Source of the DNA: Megaleporinus macrocephalus
Lineage: Eukaryota > Chordata > Actinopteri > Characiformes > Anostomidae
NCBI GenBank assembly: GCA_021613375.1
Contig: CM038726.1
Span: 11,974,253-12,038,252 of the forward strand
DNA: 64,000 bases
Reading direction: 5' to 3'
Shown here: positions 53,087 to 64,000 of the stretch, piece after piece
Layout of the letters: each line of letters opens with the position of its first letter
Position numbering within the stretch: position 1 is the stretch's first letter
Translations under genes and position numbers: made by a program
Notes under the pieces: generated by a model
What the model saw: the letters and a program-made list of their open reading frames with translations, nothing else
What the model was told of the DNA's origin: nothing
Database searches by the model: none

Positions 53087-55805
53087 TAACACTACATACA
53101 AAAATTCCCTAGCACTGTTTTAGTATCACCAGCACTACATATAAAACTCACTAACACTATTTTAGCACTACCTACACTACATATAAAACTCACTAACACT
53201 ATTTTTGCACTACATATAAAACTCACGAACAGTATTTTATTACTATTTGTACTAATATAAAACTCACTAACACTATTTTAGCACTTTCTGCACTACATAT
53301 AAAATTCACTAGCCCTATTTTAGCACTTTCTGCACTACATATAAAATTCACTAGCACTATTTTAGCACTTTCTGCACTACATATGGAATTCACTAGCACT
53401 ATTTTAGCACTACCTGCACTACATACAAAATTCCCTAGCACTATTTTAGCACTACCTGCACTACATATAAAATTCACTAGCACTACCTGCACTACATACA
53501 AAATTCCCTAGCACTATTTTAGCACTACCTGCACTACATATAAAACTCACTAGCACTATTGTAGCACTACCTGCACTACATATAAAACTCACTAGCACTA
53601 TTTTAGCACTATCTGTACTACATATAAAACTCACTAGCACTATTTTAGCACTATTTGTACTAATATAAAATTCACTAGCACTATTTTAGCACTATCTGTA
53701 CTACATATAAAACTCACTAGCACTATTTTAGCACTATTTGTACTAATATAAAATTCACTAGCACAATTTTAGCACTTTCTGCACTACATATAACTTACTA
53801 GCACTATTTTAGCACTATCTGTACTACATATAAAACTCACTAGCACTATTTTAGCACTATTTGTACTAATATAAAATTCACTAGCACTATTTTAGCACTT
53901 CCTGCACTACGTATAACTTACTAGCACTATTTTAGCACTACCTGCACTACATACCACTTCCTGCACTACGTATAACTTACTAGCACTATTTTAGCACTAC
54001 CTGCACTACATACAAAATTCCCTAGCACTGTTTTGGCGCTACCTGCACTACATATAAAACTCACTAACACTATTTTAGCACTTTCTGCACTACATATAAA
54101 ATTCACTAGCACTATTTTAGCACTACCTGCACTACATACAAAATTCCCTAGCACTATTTTAGCACTACCTGCACTACATATAAAATTTCCTAGCACTATT
54201 TTAGCACTATCTGTACTACATATAAAACTCACTAGCACTATTTTAGCACTTCCTGCACTACGTATAACTTACTGGCACTATTTTAGTACTACCTGCACTG
54301 CATACAAAATTCCCTAGCACTGTTTTAGCACTACCTGCACTACATATAAAACTCACTAACACTATTTTAGCACTGTCTGTACCACATATAAAACTTACTA
54401 GCACTATTTTAGCACTACCTGCACTACATATAAAACTCACTAACACTATTTAGCACTTTCTGCACTACATATAAAATTCACTAGCACTATTTTAGCACTA
54501 CCTGCACTACATATAAAACTCACTAACACTATTTTAGCACAATCTCCACTACATATAAAACTCACTAACACTATTTTAGCACAATCTCCACTACATATAA
54601 AACTCACTAACACTATTTTAGTACTATCTGTACCACATATAAAACTTACTAGCACTATTTTAGCACTACCTGCACTACATATAAAACTCACTAACACTAT
54701 TTTAGCACTTTCTGCACTACATATAAAATTCCCTAGCACTATTTTAGCACTACCTGCACTACATACAAAATTCCCTAGCACTATTTTAGCACTACCTGCA
54801 CTACATATAAAATTCACTAGCACTATTTTAGCACTACCTGTACTACATATAAAATTCACTAGCACTGTTTTAGCACTACATGCACTACATATAAAACTCA
54901 CTAACACTATTTTAGCACTGTCTGTACTACATATAAAACTCACTAACACTATTTTAGCACTGTCTGTACTACATACAAAGCTCACTAGCACTATTTTAGC
55001 ACTACCTGCACTACATATAAAACTCACTAGCACTATTGTAGCACTACCTGCACTACATATAAAACTCACTAGCAATATTGTAGCACTACCTGCACTACAT
55101 ATAAAACTCACTAGCAATATTGTAGCACTACCTGCACTACATATAAAACTCACTAGCACTATTGTTGCACTACCTGCACTACATATAAAACTCACTAGCA
55201 CTATTTTAGCATTATCTGTACTACATATAAAACTCACTAGCACTATTTGTACTAATATAAAATTCACTAGCACCATTTTAGCACTTTCTGCACTACATAT
55301 AACTTACTAGCACTATTTTAGCACCATCTGTACTACATATAAAACTCACTAGCACTATTCTAGCACTATTTGTACTAATATAAAATTCACTAGCACTATT
55401 TTAGCACTACCTGCACTACATATAAAACTCACTAGCACTATTTTAGCACTATCTATACTACATATAAAACTCACTAGCACTATTTTAGCACTATTTGTAC
55501 TAATACAAAACTCACTTGCACTATTTTAGCACAATCTCCACTACATATAAAACTAACACTATTTTAGCACTATCTGTACTACATATAAAACTTACTAGCA
55601 CTATTTAAGCACTACCTGCACTACATATAAAACTCACTAACATTATTTTAGCACTACCTGCACTACATATAAAACTCACTAACACTATTTTAGTACTATC
55701 TGCACTACATATAAAACTTACTAGCACTATTTTAGCACTACCTGCACTACATATAAAACTTACTAACACTATTTTAGCACTATCTGCACTACATATAAAA
55801 CTCAG
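53087..55805. repeat. 2.7-kb minisatellite of about 42-bp units
   Basis: Roughly 65 tandem units. One consensus unit reads CACTAGCACTATTTTAGCAC followed by TACCTGCACTACATATAAAA and CT. Variants replace ACCTGCACTAC by ATCTGTACTAC, TTCTGCACTAC or ATTTGTACTA, and some units are 39-41 bp. Each unit carries a TATAAA word. Because 42 is a multiple of three and the consensus lacks stops on the minus strand, long frames with a 14-residue period (VLVSFICSAGSAKI) appear, up to 276 codons; they are by-products, not genes. Confidence 0.97.
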
Positions 55806-56189
55806 AAGACACATGTAGGCTTATCACCACTGTAAACTAAAAAGAAAAAATAATAATGCAGAAATGTCAGCAGTCATAATAAATCCAGAACACAGCACAT
55901 TAGTCTAGAGTTTACTTTTTTCAAACCAATGACCAGTGTTTATTTGTGCTGCATTTCTATTTATCCTTGGCCCCCAAAATACTTACATATTTAAGTTTTA
56001 GAAAAGTTTTAAAGAGAGATGCAGAAAAGGTTAGTTTTGTTAGTAGCCAACCAATCCCTCTTTTCCCCACAGTTCTTGCTGAAGAAATCAATTATTTTCA
56101 CAGACTATCCATTTCTCGTTATATAACTTTGTTTAGTTCTGAGCCATTTAGCTACGCAGAATTCAGTCAAATTCAGCAAAACCAGCATA
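55806..56189. other. Intergenic after the minisatellite
   Basis: Contains at 55,898-55,948 a near-copy of pik3r1 3'UTR positions 51,128-51,179. A 96-codon frame (55,946-56,236) has no recognisable homology. No gene is called. Confidence 0.5.
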
Positions 56190-56275
56190 TGTGCAGTGGT
56201 GGGCGGCTGGTCAACCAGCGTGGCCATACAGGGTGAACAGTTAAATCAGCCCCAGACCAGCATAAACCGGTATAG
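56190..56275. repeat. GCTGGT/ACCAGC motif repeat
   Basis: A cluster of ACCAGC and its complement, including the inverted pair in 'ggctggtcaaccagcgtggc'. Such runs are common dispersed simple repeats in teleosts. Confidence 0.5.
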
Positions 56276-59200
56276 GCAAGTTTAATCCAATCAGCAGGAA
56301 TAGCATTGTTTCTACCTGTTCACTGTCCTACAGGTTTCTTAGTTAGAAGTTAGCATGTCTACTCAGTAAGAACTAAGACCTCTGCTCCTCATACAAAGTT
56401 ACAAATGGCCTAAAGTTCAGCCTGAACTGAGGGGTCCTTTCCATACCGACCTGCCAACCTGACTGATCTGCTGCTGAAAGGACATTCAAAGAACTCAAGC
56501 TCCATCTTTATATAGCTCAATATCCTTCAGTCTACAATAGTCTGTTCCTAGTAGAGCTGCACGTTGAAAGTTTCCAAATGTGACGCATCGTTATTCATAA
56601 AACGCCATGATTTATGGTGACTGCAGCTGCTGCTTTGTCGTTTGTGCCAAAGTAGCAGCTTTTTACGGGGTCCACTCTAGCTTCTGAGTTCTGTACCAGC
56701 ACGTTTCATATGTTGTGACCTAATTCTTTCCATTTAGCTAAAGGGTTCGGTTGACCGTGGCAAGTTCCTCCAAAAAGGCTCAGCCACCGTGTGCAAGAGT
56801 GCTGGGGGACGGAAATGGTAAGCCACAGACATGCAGAGCATGAAAAGTGCTGTTCTCAAGAACACTGAAGACTCAAATCACCACTCTGCTTTCTTTGGAG
56901 ACATTCACACAATGTTTTACATTCACGACTGTAAGCACCTCTTGCTATGCCCTGTGTAACACAGTATGAAGGCTGAGAATGGCATGCACTGTAGCTATTT
57001 AGGGATCGACTGAGTGACTGTGCTGATAGTAGCGCTTGCACTCTTCTGCTTGGCACGCATAAGACGTGCTGCAAATCTGTAATCTATAATCTGAACAATA
57101 ATGCCACAATCATGCAAACGCTGTGACATTACAGTCCAATAGGCAATCTCCTACCTCAAAGACCTCACAGATTATATCCATCTCTATGAGATTGCAAACG
57201 ATGACATTAATGGGTTAGAAACCCACTCCTGATGAATGGCTGTAATCATTGCGAAGTGACTAATGGCACAGATTTCTGACAGCTGAGCACATAAATAAGC
57301 AAGAGAAGGTCAATTACTTGATGTTGTGACGTTAACAAAACAAGGTGGGCTTCTAACATGTTTGAACGTACACATACTGGGCCTGCTTCTGGATGGAAAG
57401 TCTGTACTTTGAAACACAGGAAGCATGTATAGCCTTCACTTCTTTGTTTGAGCTGATGAAACCTCAAGCCATTGAGCTTTGTATGAACTGTGCATTTGTT
57501 CATGAATCTCTATTATACCTCATGTGTTTTGTCATTTGGCTTCTCTGACTTGACAGTTAAGTGCCACGAAAAGCATCTCCCCATGTCTGTGCAGTATTTA
57601 AGTCTAACATAGGAGCTGTATAAATGTCAAGACGTTACATTACATGTATTCAAGTCACTGTCAAATATGCATGAGAAACTTTCACGTTCAGGCTGCTGGA
57701 TCCTGACCTAGTTTCCTCAGTCAGTTTCTCTTTGCTTACAGAGCTTCATGCCGTATGTACAGGAGGAATCAGAGCCAAAACTTTGCTCCAGCAGTGGAAT
57801 TTATAGATCTATTTAGTTCATATCACTTGAAGATTTTCTAGTTAGGTCGAAGCGCTCAAAAATAAACCTACATTAGTTCTCTATACCTATACTGCTCGAC
57901 CAGGGGGCAAGCTTATATCATATGTAAGTTTTAAATTTGAAGCTTACATGTGACATGACAGTCTGCTAACAGTCACTGACCAGCTGTTTAAAAAGATTGT
58001 GTACATGCTCTTGCCTTCCATGCACATATCTGACATGTTATTTCTAATGTTGTGAAATGAGCAAAAAACATGCATGGTAGAATAATACTAATGGCTAGAC
58101 TGGCTATTAGAGAGTAGTATTTTAGTGCCTACATAATTCACTTGAAACTTTTTTGGCAAAGTGCTGTCCTTCAATAAAAAATGAGCCAATAATCTTCCTG
58201 TGTAGGTTGCAAGTCGTACAGCTCCCCTGCATTGTGAACATATGTGCATACACAGTAGCCAGAAGTAAAAAATAATAATTTGTCTATTATTTGAGCGCTA
58301 CAAACTACTTCTGCTTTTTTTAAAATATAATTTAACCAGAGCTTTAAAATTTGTTTTGGAAACATGGATTTTAGTTACATTTTTATACATTTACACATTT
58401 TTATACATTTTATGCATTGAAGATAGGAGTCTGGTATGACTGGAAATAACAGTGTTGGGCATTGCCAAGACTGGATAGATTTTCTTATAAACACTTTAGT
58501 CAGTTCTGCGTTAATGGCTGCTGTAGTCTGCAGGCTTGGTAATATTAATTGCTTTAATGATTTAAAATTTTTTATTATCAAATCAAATGAATATTACTAA
58601 ATATTTGTTACAAAACCTGTAGAGTTCAACACACTGACAATTCTGTTAAATAAAAAAAAAAACTAACAATTATAGACATTTTATTTTTCTGTTTATCATA
58701 AATCATTCTAGAAGGCCCTGAAGTTTCCCCTCCTTGTTAGCAAAATGTGGTAACTAATGATGGACACCAACCATCTGATTAAAGGATTTTTTGTCACTAA
58801 TAATGAATGAAGTATGCCTTTGCAAGTAGCCATACCTTTCAGTTACATGTTATTACAACTTTTTAGTATTAAATTACTAAACATAAACTAATTTTAGCAA
58901 AGTGTTGCATTCAGTATTATTCAGTATTATTGTTCTTTTAACAGTTTTATAGACAATGGAGTACCACTGATTTGTATTTCTTACATGCAGGACCTATTAA
59001 TGACTTTAGCTGCTAATGAAGAAGTTGCGCTCAGGTCTGTTGAAGGACTGGGACATTCAGACAAATGTAATGTGGAGTGTACAAGATAAGATAAGATAAA
59101 AGTTCAAAGTGCACACCTGATACAGTGCAAATGGTAAGTTTGCCATTACACAATGGTCTGTTAATGGTTTGCTAGACCACATCCATGCGATAGGCCTCTG

Positions 59201-60799
59201 CTTCTCGAATCTCACCATGAAATTAGTCCCACCTGTTTTTGATTTTGTAAGTAAGTGCTCACATGCAAGATGACATGGATTGACTAGTTATTTTATATTG
59301 CATTATTATTGCATTAATCTGATCACAGGAAAAAAGAAATCAAAGCAAGAATTGACCTTAGTCTTTATCCCTTCTTATGTTGCAGTAAAATGGTTAGTCA
59401 GTGTGGACATAATATGTGTTAAGAAATATGCGGTAATGAAGAATGCAATATGTGGTGTTAGTCTACATCTGTTTGTTTAAACCAGTCCTCAGTGCCCCTA
59501 AGCCGGTCCACATTTTTACTTTAACCTAGCTGTTAACACACCTGAGAAAAGCTTCTAAGAGTACTGAATACCTTAATAAGCCACGTAGAACACTAAATAA
59601 TAAGCAAAAATGTCAATCACATGTGGCTTCTGAGATAGCTTTACTCTCTTAATGTAAAGCTTTAGTCTGTCAGCAGCACTCATAGCTGATTCAGTGAGAC
59701 TGGAGAGTGTAACAGGTATGGCCCTGAGAATAGGCCATCAAACTAATCTGACGGTGATGTCTCCTGCCAAGCTTTGGGATGTTGTAATACTGCATCTAAT
59801 GAGTGACTTGCAGGTTATCAGTTAATGCAGGTCAGAACTTTAATGGCGCATTAAAGGAAATGTTAGGAAATCAGAATATTACTTAACCATAGCAGAGGTG
59901 GAATTTAGGCTATGTCTCCCACAGAAAACCAATGGAGTGTACCTACGAAAAAAACACAGCAAAAAATTGTAAATGTGTAAATGGTAGAGACCACACTATT
60001 CAGATTCCAGTTAAAGTGCCCATTGGATAATTATTCTTTTTGTCAGATAAAAAGCAGGAGAATTACACAAAAGACCCTTACTCTAGGGTCTAATTTGAAA
60101 TCAATATTTAGTTTGTCTACCTTTTGCATCTTACTGTCACTTTAATGTTTCCAAAATCAACCACTTACAAGAAATGTTCCCAAGTTATGTTCCCCTTTAA
60201 GTATTTATACTTAAACACAAATGTATTTCTCATGTACATCTAAAATGGCTTAAGTATAGATATAGGAGATTAGATATAAAATAATCCACTTACACAAGGA
60301 ATGGGTTCAGGGGAATAACGTAGAAAAAATTACTAAAAAATGAAAAACATTAAAATTATTAAGACTATTAAAAGAGTACTTAAGCTTTCATCTTTCTGAT
60401 ACAGGAAAATATTAAGAACCATTCTTGCTTCTTCCACTGTAAGGGAATAACTCAAAACTATGGGTCATAAGGGTGCGTAGCTAAGAAAAGGTATTAGGAA
60501 CAAAAAGACACTATAACAGTGGGGACATCTGAGATGGAGTACAGAACCCTGTCTGAAATTGTATTTCAGGGTACTTGGACTATAACAATCAATCAAATTC
60601 TAGTCAAATGTTAAGATTGAACCTGGAAAATAATCCTCCAGATTTTATTTTAAAAACTTGAAGCAAGTCTCCTAAAAATAATGGAAGATGTAATTGCTGC
60701 AAACTGTGGACACACTAAATGCTAAAAATAATTGTTTAGCATTCTGAATAATTCAAATATGTTGTGCATTTTGTATTGTTTTGAATGGAAAGTCAAGAA
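56276..60799. other. Gene-free downstream flank
   Basis: AT-rich single-copy sequence. Seen: a short (GATAA)n run near 59,083-59,100 and a 'ttttatacatttacacattt' duplication near 58,380-58,410. Frames of 60-85 codons have no support. No exon of a neighbouring gene is recognised. Confidence 0.5.
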
Positions 60800-60945
60800 A
60801 ATTATATTTTATTGTCATTCCTTGATATAACTTGCATACATTGACACAAAATGTCTTTCTTCAGGCCCCATGGTGCAAAACACTACAGCAGCACATTATA
60901 CAAGACTACACAGAGCGCAGAAGCAAAACAGTGTCACTCTGTGGG
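60800..60945. repeat. Probable dispersed teleost repeat fragment
   Basis: The sequence 'ttttattgtcattccttgat' followed by 'cattgacacaaaatgtcttt', 'cttcaggccccatggtgcaa' and 'acaagactacacagagcgca' reads like a repeat I have seen in fish genomes. No protein. Confidence 0.4.
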
Positions 60946-61689
60946 TAAGCATTTCTTGTCAAAGCTGACAGTTTGCCAGTGGTTCTGCATTTTGGCTAAG
61001 AAGCAGTAGAAACATTTCTCATATTTTTGTGCACAACCAGTAAAAAGCAGGAACCTCTATGGCAGAAAAATGAGGTTTCTTTGTGATTTGTTGTATATTT
61101 TAATGCATGTGGCCTTGCAACCCTATATATTTTATTGCATGTAACCTACTCAAAACAGGAAGACTTATATACTATAAGATTAAAACAGAGCCACCATTGA
61201 ATGTGTTAGCTCAATCTGATGTAGATACTCAGCTTACAAATACAAAACATTTCATATAAATATAAAACATTTCACTTTTTTTTAGAATGCCTAAATGCTT
61301 ACCATGTTTGGCACAAATGATACCACAAGTAGAGCTCGCTTTGTCAACTTTAAAAGTTCTATGCAATATCATTTGTCTTTTTTTCTTCTATTTACAGAGT
61401 CGGGGACTGACTAAATATTACCAAAAGTGTTCTGACTTAAAATTGATGACCCCCATCTTATGACCCCATCTTTAATTGATTAGGGCCGTGTTTTGTATTT
61501 AAACCCTTAAAGTGCATTGCAGAGAAATACAACTAATGCAACAGTTAATGTGATGTGATGATCTCACATGGTACAAAATTGGACATCATGCTAAATGTGG
61601 CCTACATATCTTTCAAGTGTGCTAAGGAAGTAAAGCAAGTGCAATTACAAACAACCCAAACCACACTGGCTATAAACTGATATTCCCCC
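60946..61689. other. Intergenic, no gene seen
   Basis: AT-rich, unrecognised. It could be the interior of one element bounded by the two repeat fragments on either side. Confidence 0.35.
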
Positions 61690-61775
61690 TCCAGGGTTTG
61701 GAAGGAGTTACCGCAGCAGAAGAAGAAATGACCACAAGACTTAAAAACAGCTTCATCCCACATAGAGGGCACATA
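61690..61775 (+). repeat. Probable retroelement-like fragment
   Basis: 'gtttggaaggagttaccgca' then 'agacttaaaaacagcttcat' resembles the segment coding WKxxRSRxxRTxRLKNSFIP seen near the 3' end of a fish repeat family. It is too short and broken to classify. Confidence 0.35.
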
Positions 61776-64000
61776 GAGCCAAATTTTCTATCCACACTGA
61801 AATAAATTTAAGATACATCTCACATCACATGTAATGTGATTTCCAATAATGATAGTAGGTATTTAATATCATAAATAATGAATGCTCGCAGACTGTGTGC
61901 AGCAACTGTCCTATACTGGTTGATGGCTATATCAAATATGATCATTACAAAATGTTTGATATAACAATTCTTCTTTTGGAAAACCATGGTTACCAATATT
62001 TTAAGCTCACAAGCTCTACTTTGCACACATGTAAGGTCCAAAAGGCACATTACAATTAAGACCTGTAAAACAGAAATAGGCTTAGGCTTAAAACACCCAA
62101 AAACACCCAAAATGTGTTGTATTGCATTGCATTGTTGAAAGGTTGATTTCTTAACCATGAGTCTTAACCATGTACCTACAACATGCTCAGTAAGTGCATA
62201 TTAAGACTACTAGCAACTACAAGATAGCACTTTGCTTATGGCCTCTTGTCCTACTTATCACAGCTCCACGTGGGGCCATCAGAAGGCCATCACGTACACT
62301 GACTCCTGTGACCTCACATATAATAAGCACAGACTATGAATGCTCTTAGCCCAGTTAAAATTGGAGCTAGCTTCTAGGAAAGAGGATTTGTCATGCAAGT
62401 TCCAGCATTCCTCAGGCGGAAGTTAACTAATCTCTCTTAACCTGTAGGGTTAGGCACTTCCTAATTTGAATTCAGACGCTGATGCAAATGGCAAGTAACT
62501 CCCCAGCGTTGTCTAAGAACCAGAGAAAGGAGTGCTAGGGACTTTCTCAGTATGACATTATTGCTCAGAGATTCACAGCTTGTGTAGGAGGGTGCTTGCT
62601 GAAGATTGTCTTCTACCTTAGGCATTTTGTCTTTTGCAGTGTAATATAAAGCAGTCCCTGCTGTTGCACATCTGGCTCTGTGTCCATAAAGTGTGTCATG
62701 TGACGATTTAAGATCAGATTTCTAAACAGCCTACAGTTTCTCTCTACTGGTTCTTAACCAGACTAACCTAGAAATCTGTAACCTTACTTTAAGATTATAG
62801 TAAAAATGGACTCTGCTCATTATTGGACAGGACTTGTATCAATGGTGCCCTGGAGTCACTGATAACTGCCCTGACGTATTCCTTCTCAGGTGAATTATTG
62901 ATCTGGAGTAGACAGTAGACTGTGGCAACATGTGGCATCTGATGAGTCAGTGGTTCATATTCAGATATTGAAAGCCAAACCCTTTTTTAAAACTTATGAA
63001 TGGCATCAGTTTTTGTTTGAGGTTTTAACCTAAAACATATTTCTGAAACTCATTAATGGTACATGAATATATGTAAAAAAAAAAACACTTCCCCTTTTTA
63101 TTACCACACTATTACCAATAAAATATAACAAATAAAACTTTGAAGACATGTTTACGTTCACTGGTGATTTTGGACAGTATATAAAATGGCTACATTTGTA
63201 TTGTAAACATCGAGACCCCTGGTGTATCAACACATTGTAAAAAATCATCAGGTTCCTCTGCAATTTATCTATTCACATCAGACCACTCTGAATAAGTATT
63301 GGTGGTACTCTCCTCAACACAATATGTACAAAAGTATCCAAGACTTCCAAGAGTTTAGCTACTTTAAAGTGCCCCCATTGCTGACATGCTTGTATAATGT
63401 CCATGTAAAAGCATTGCCAATAGAACAAATGCTCTGGAGCAGCTGCTCATGAGGCTAAGGTCACCATGTCCAATGTTGTATAGTGTTGAATAGAGAGGTA
63501 TACTGAACTGTGGGGCAGCAGAGCAGTTTGAGTGGCATCAGTGATTCAGAAGTATTTATCTATACCTGACCTCACTTTTGCTCTTGTGGCTGAATGCTGT
63601 CATATCCTCACAGCAATGTTCAAAAATCTAGTGTAAAGCCTTACCATAACAGAAGAGATTGTTAATGCAGCTAAGGAGGAGCAAATATCCAATAACTCTT
63701 GATTTCAAAAGCATTAAAGCAGCATTGAAACAATGAAAGCAACTTTTAGACATGGTGTACATATTGTTCAAATCAATGGTGAGTATTCAAAAGGTATGGA
63801 CAATATATACATTTCTGCATTAGTCTTACTTATGAATGTATAAATGCCTAGTAATGAAATTTAGTATTTAGCCATGTAACACTTTGATTAGATCCGTTCG
63901 TGTGGCGAAGGCTAAAGTGTGTCAAATAATCTGATTCAAATGTTTACTGGGTTGAATCAGATCCCTTTTTTAATCAGAGGTCAATTTAACTTTTCCAAAG
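61776..64000. other. Gene-free downstream flank
   Basis: AT-rich to mixed single-copy sequence. The stretch 62,220-62,700 is more balanced in composition and may be regulatory, but no specific motif supports it. No gene is seen up to the window edge. Confidence 0.45.

Noticed and set aside
54446..55276. 276-codon minus-strand ORF with a 14-residue repeat
   Set aside because: It follows the 42-bp minisatellite period exactly, has no promoter or splice context, and sister frames occur wherever the unit phase is kept. It is a repeat artefact.
55946..56236. 96-codon ORF after the minisatellite
   Set aside because: It ends within an ACCAGC simple repeat and shows no recognisable domain.

Overview
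The window is nuclear DNA from a bony fish. Short exons with GT-AG introns carry vertebrate PI3-kinase p85-alpha domains. The flanks are AT-rich, hold long (TA)n/(TG)n microsatellites, and carry dispersed repeats I associate with teleosts: a Tc1-like transposase relic, L2/Rex-like LINE fragments, a TATC-tailed retroelement end and a characin/catfish-type element. An otophysan fish is my best guess, from memory of those repeats only. Nothing looks prokaryotic, viral or CRISPR-like.

Layout. 1-30,100 is a gene-poor upstream flank with decayed transposons, microsatellites, two local duplications and several unique blocks that read like conserved regulatory DNA. 30,100-30,592 is a CpG-rich promoter with a probable non-coding first exon. 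30,593-52,655 is the body of one gene, pik3r1, on the + strand. 53,087-55,805 is a 2.7-kb minisatellite of about 42-bp units. 55,806-64,000 is gene-free apart from repeat fragments.

The gene. Fourteen coding exons join in frame into a 728-residue p85-alpha (human: 724): SH3, proline-rich motif, RhoGAP-like BH domain, second proline motif, N-terminal SH2, inter-SH2 coiled coil and C-terminal SH2. Two short alternative first exons sit in the 4.8-kb intron between the BH exons and the SH2 exons. One encodes the p50-alpha start (MHNLQ), the other a p55-alpha-like start ending in CGTDLLFYIEVDPP. Both end in phase 1, as does the last BH exon, so all three transcript classes can use the same acceptor at 47,659. 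The locus therefore appears to make p85, p55 and p50 regulatory subunits that share the p110-binding and phosphotyrosine-binding half.

Points of interest. The two human exons coding the first half of the inter-SH2 coiled coil are one 269-bp exon here. The intron after the first shared exon has a GC donor. The p85 leader has two short upstream ORFs. A 51-bp piece of the 3'UTR recurs just beyond the minisatellite. I found no convincing novel multi-gene system; the unusual material is in gene architecture, repeats and candidate regulatory DNA.
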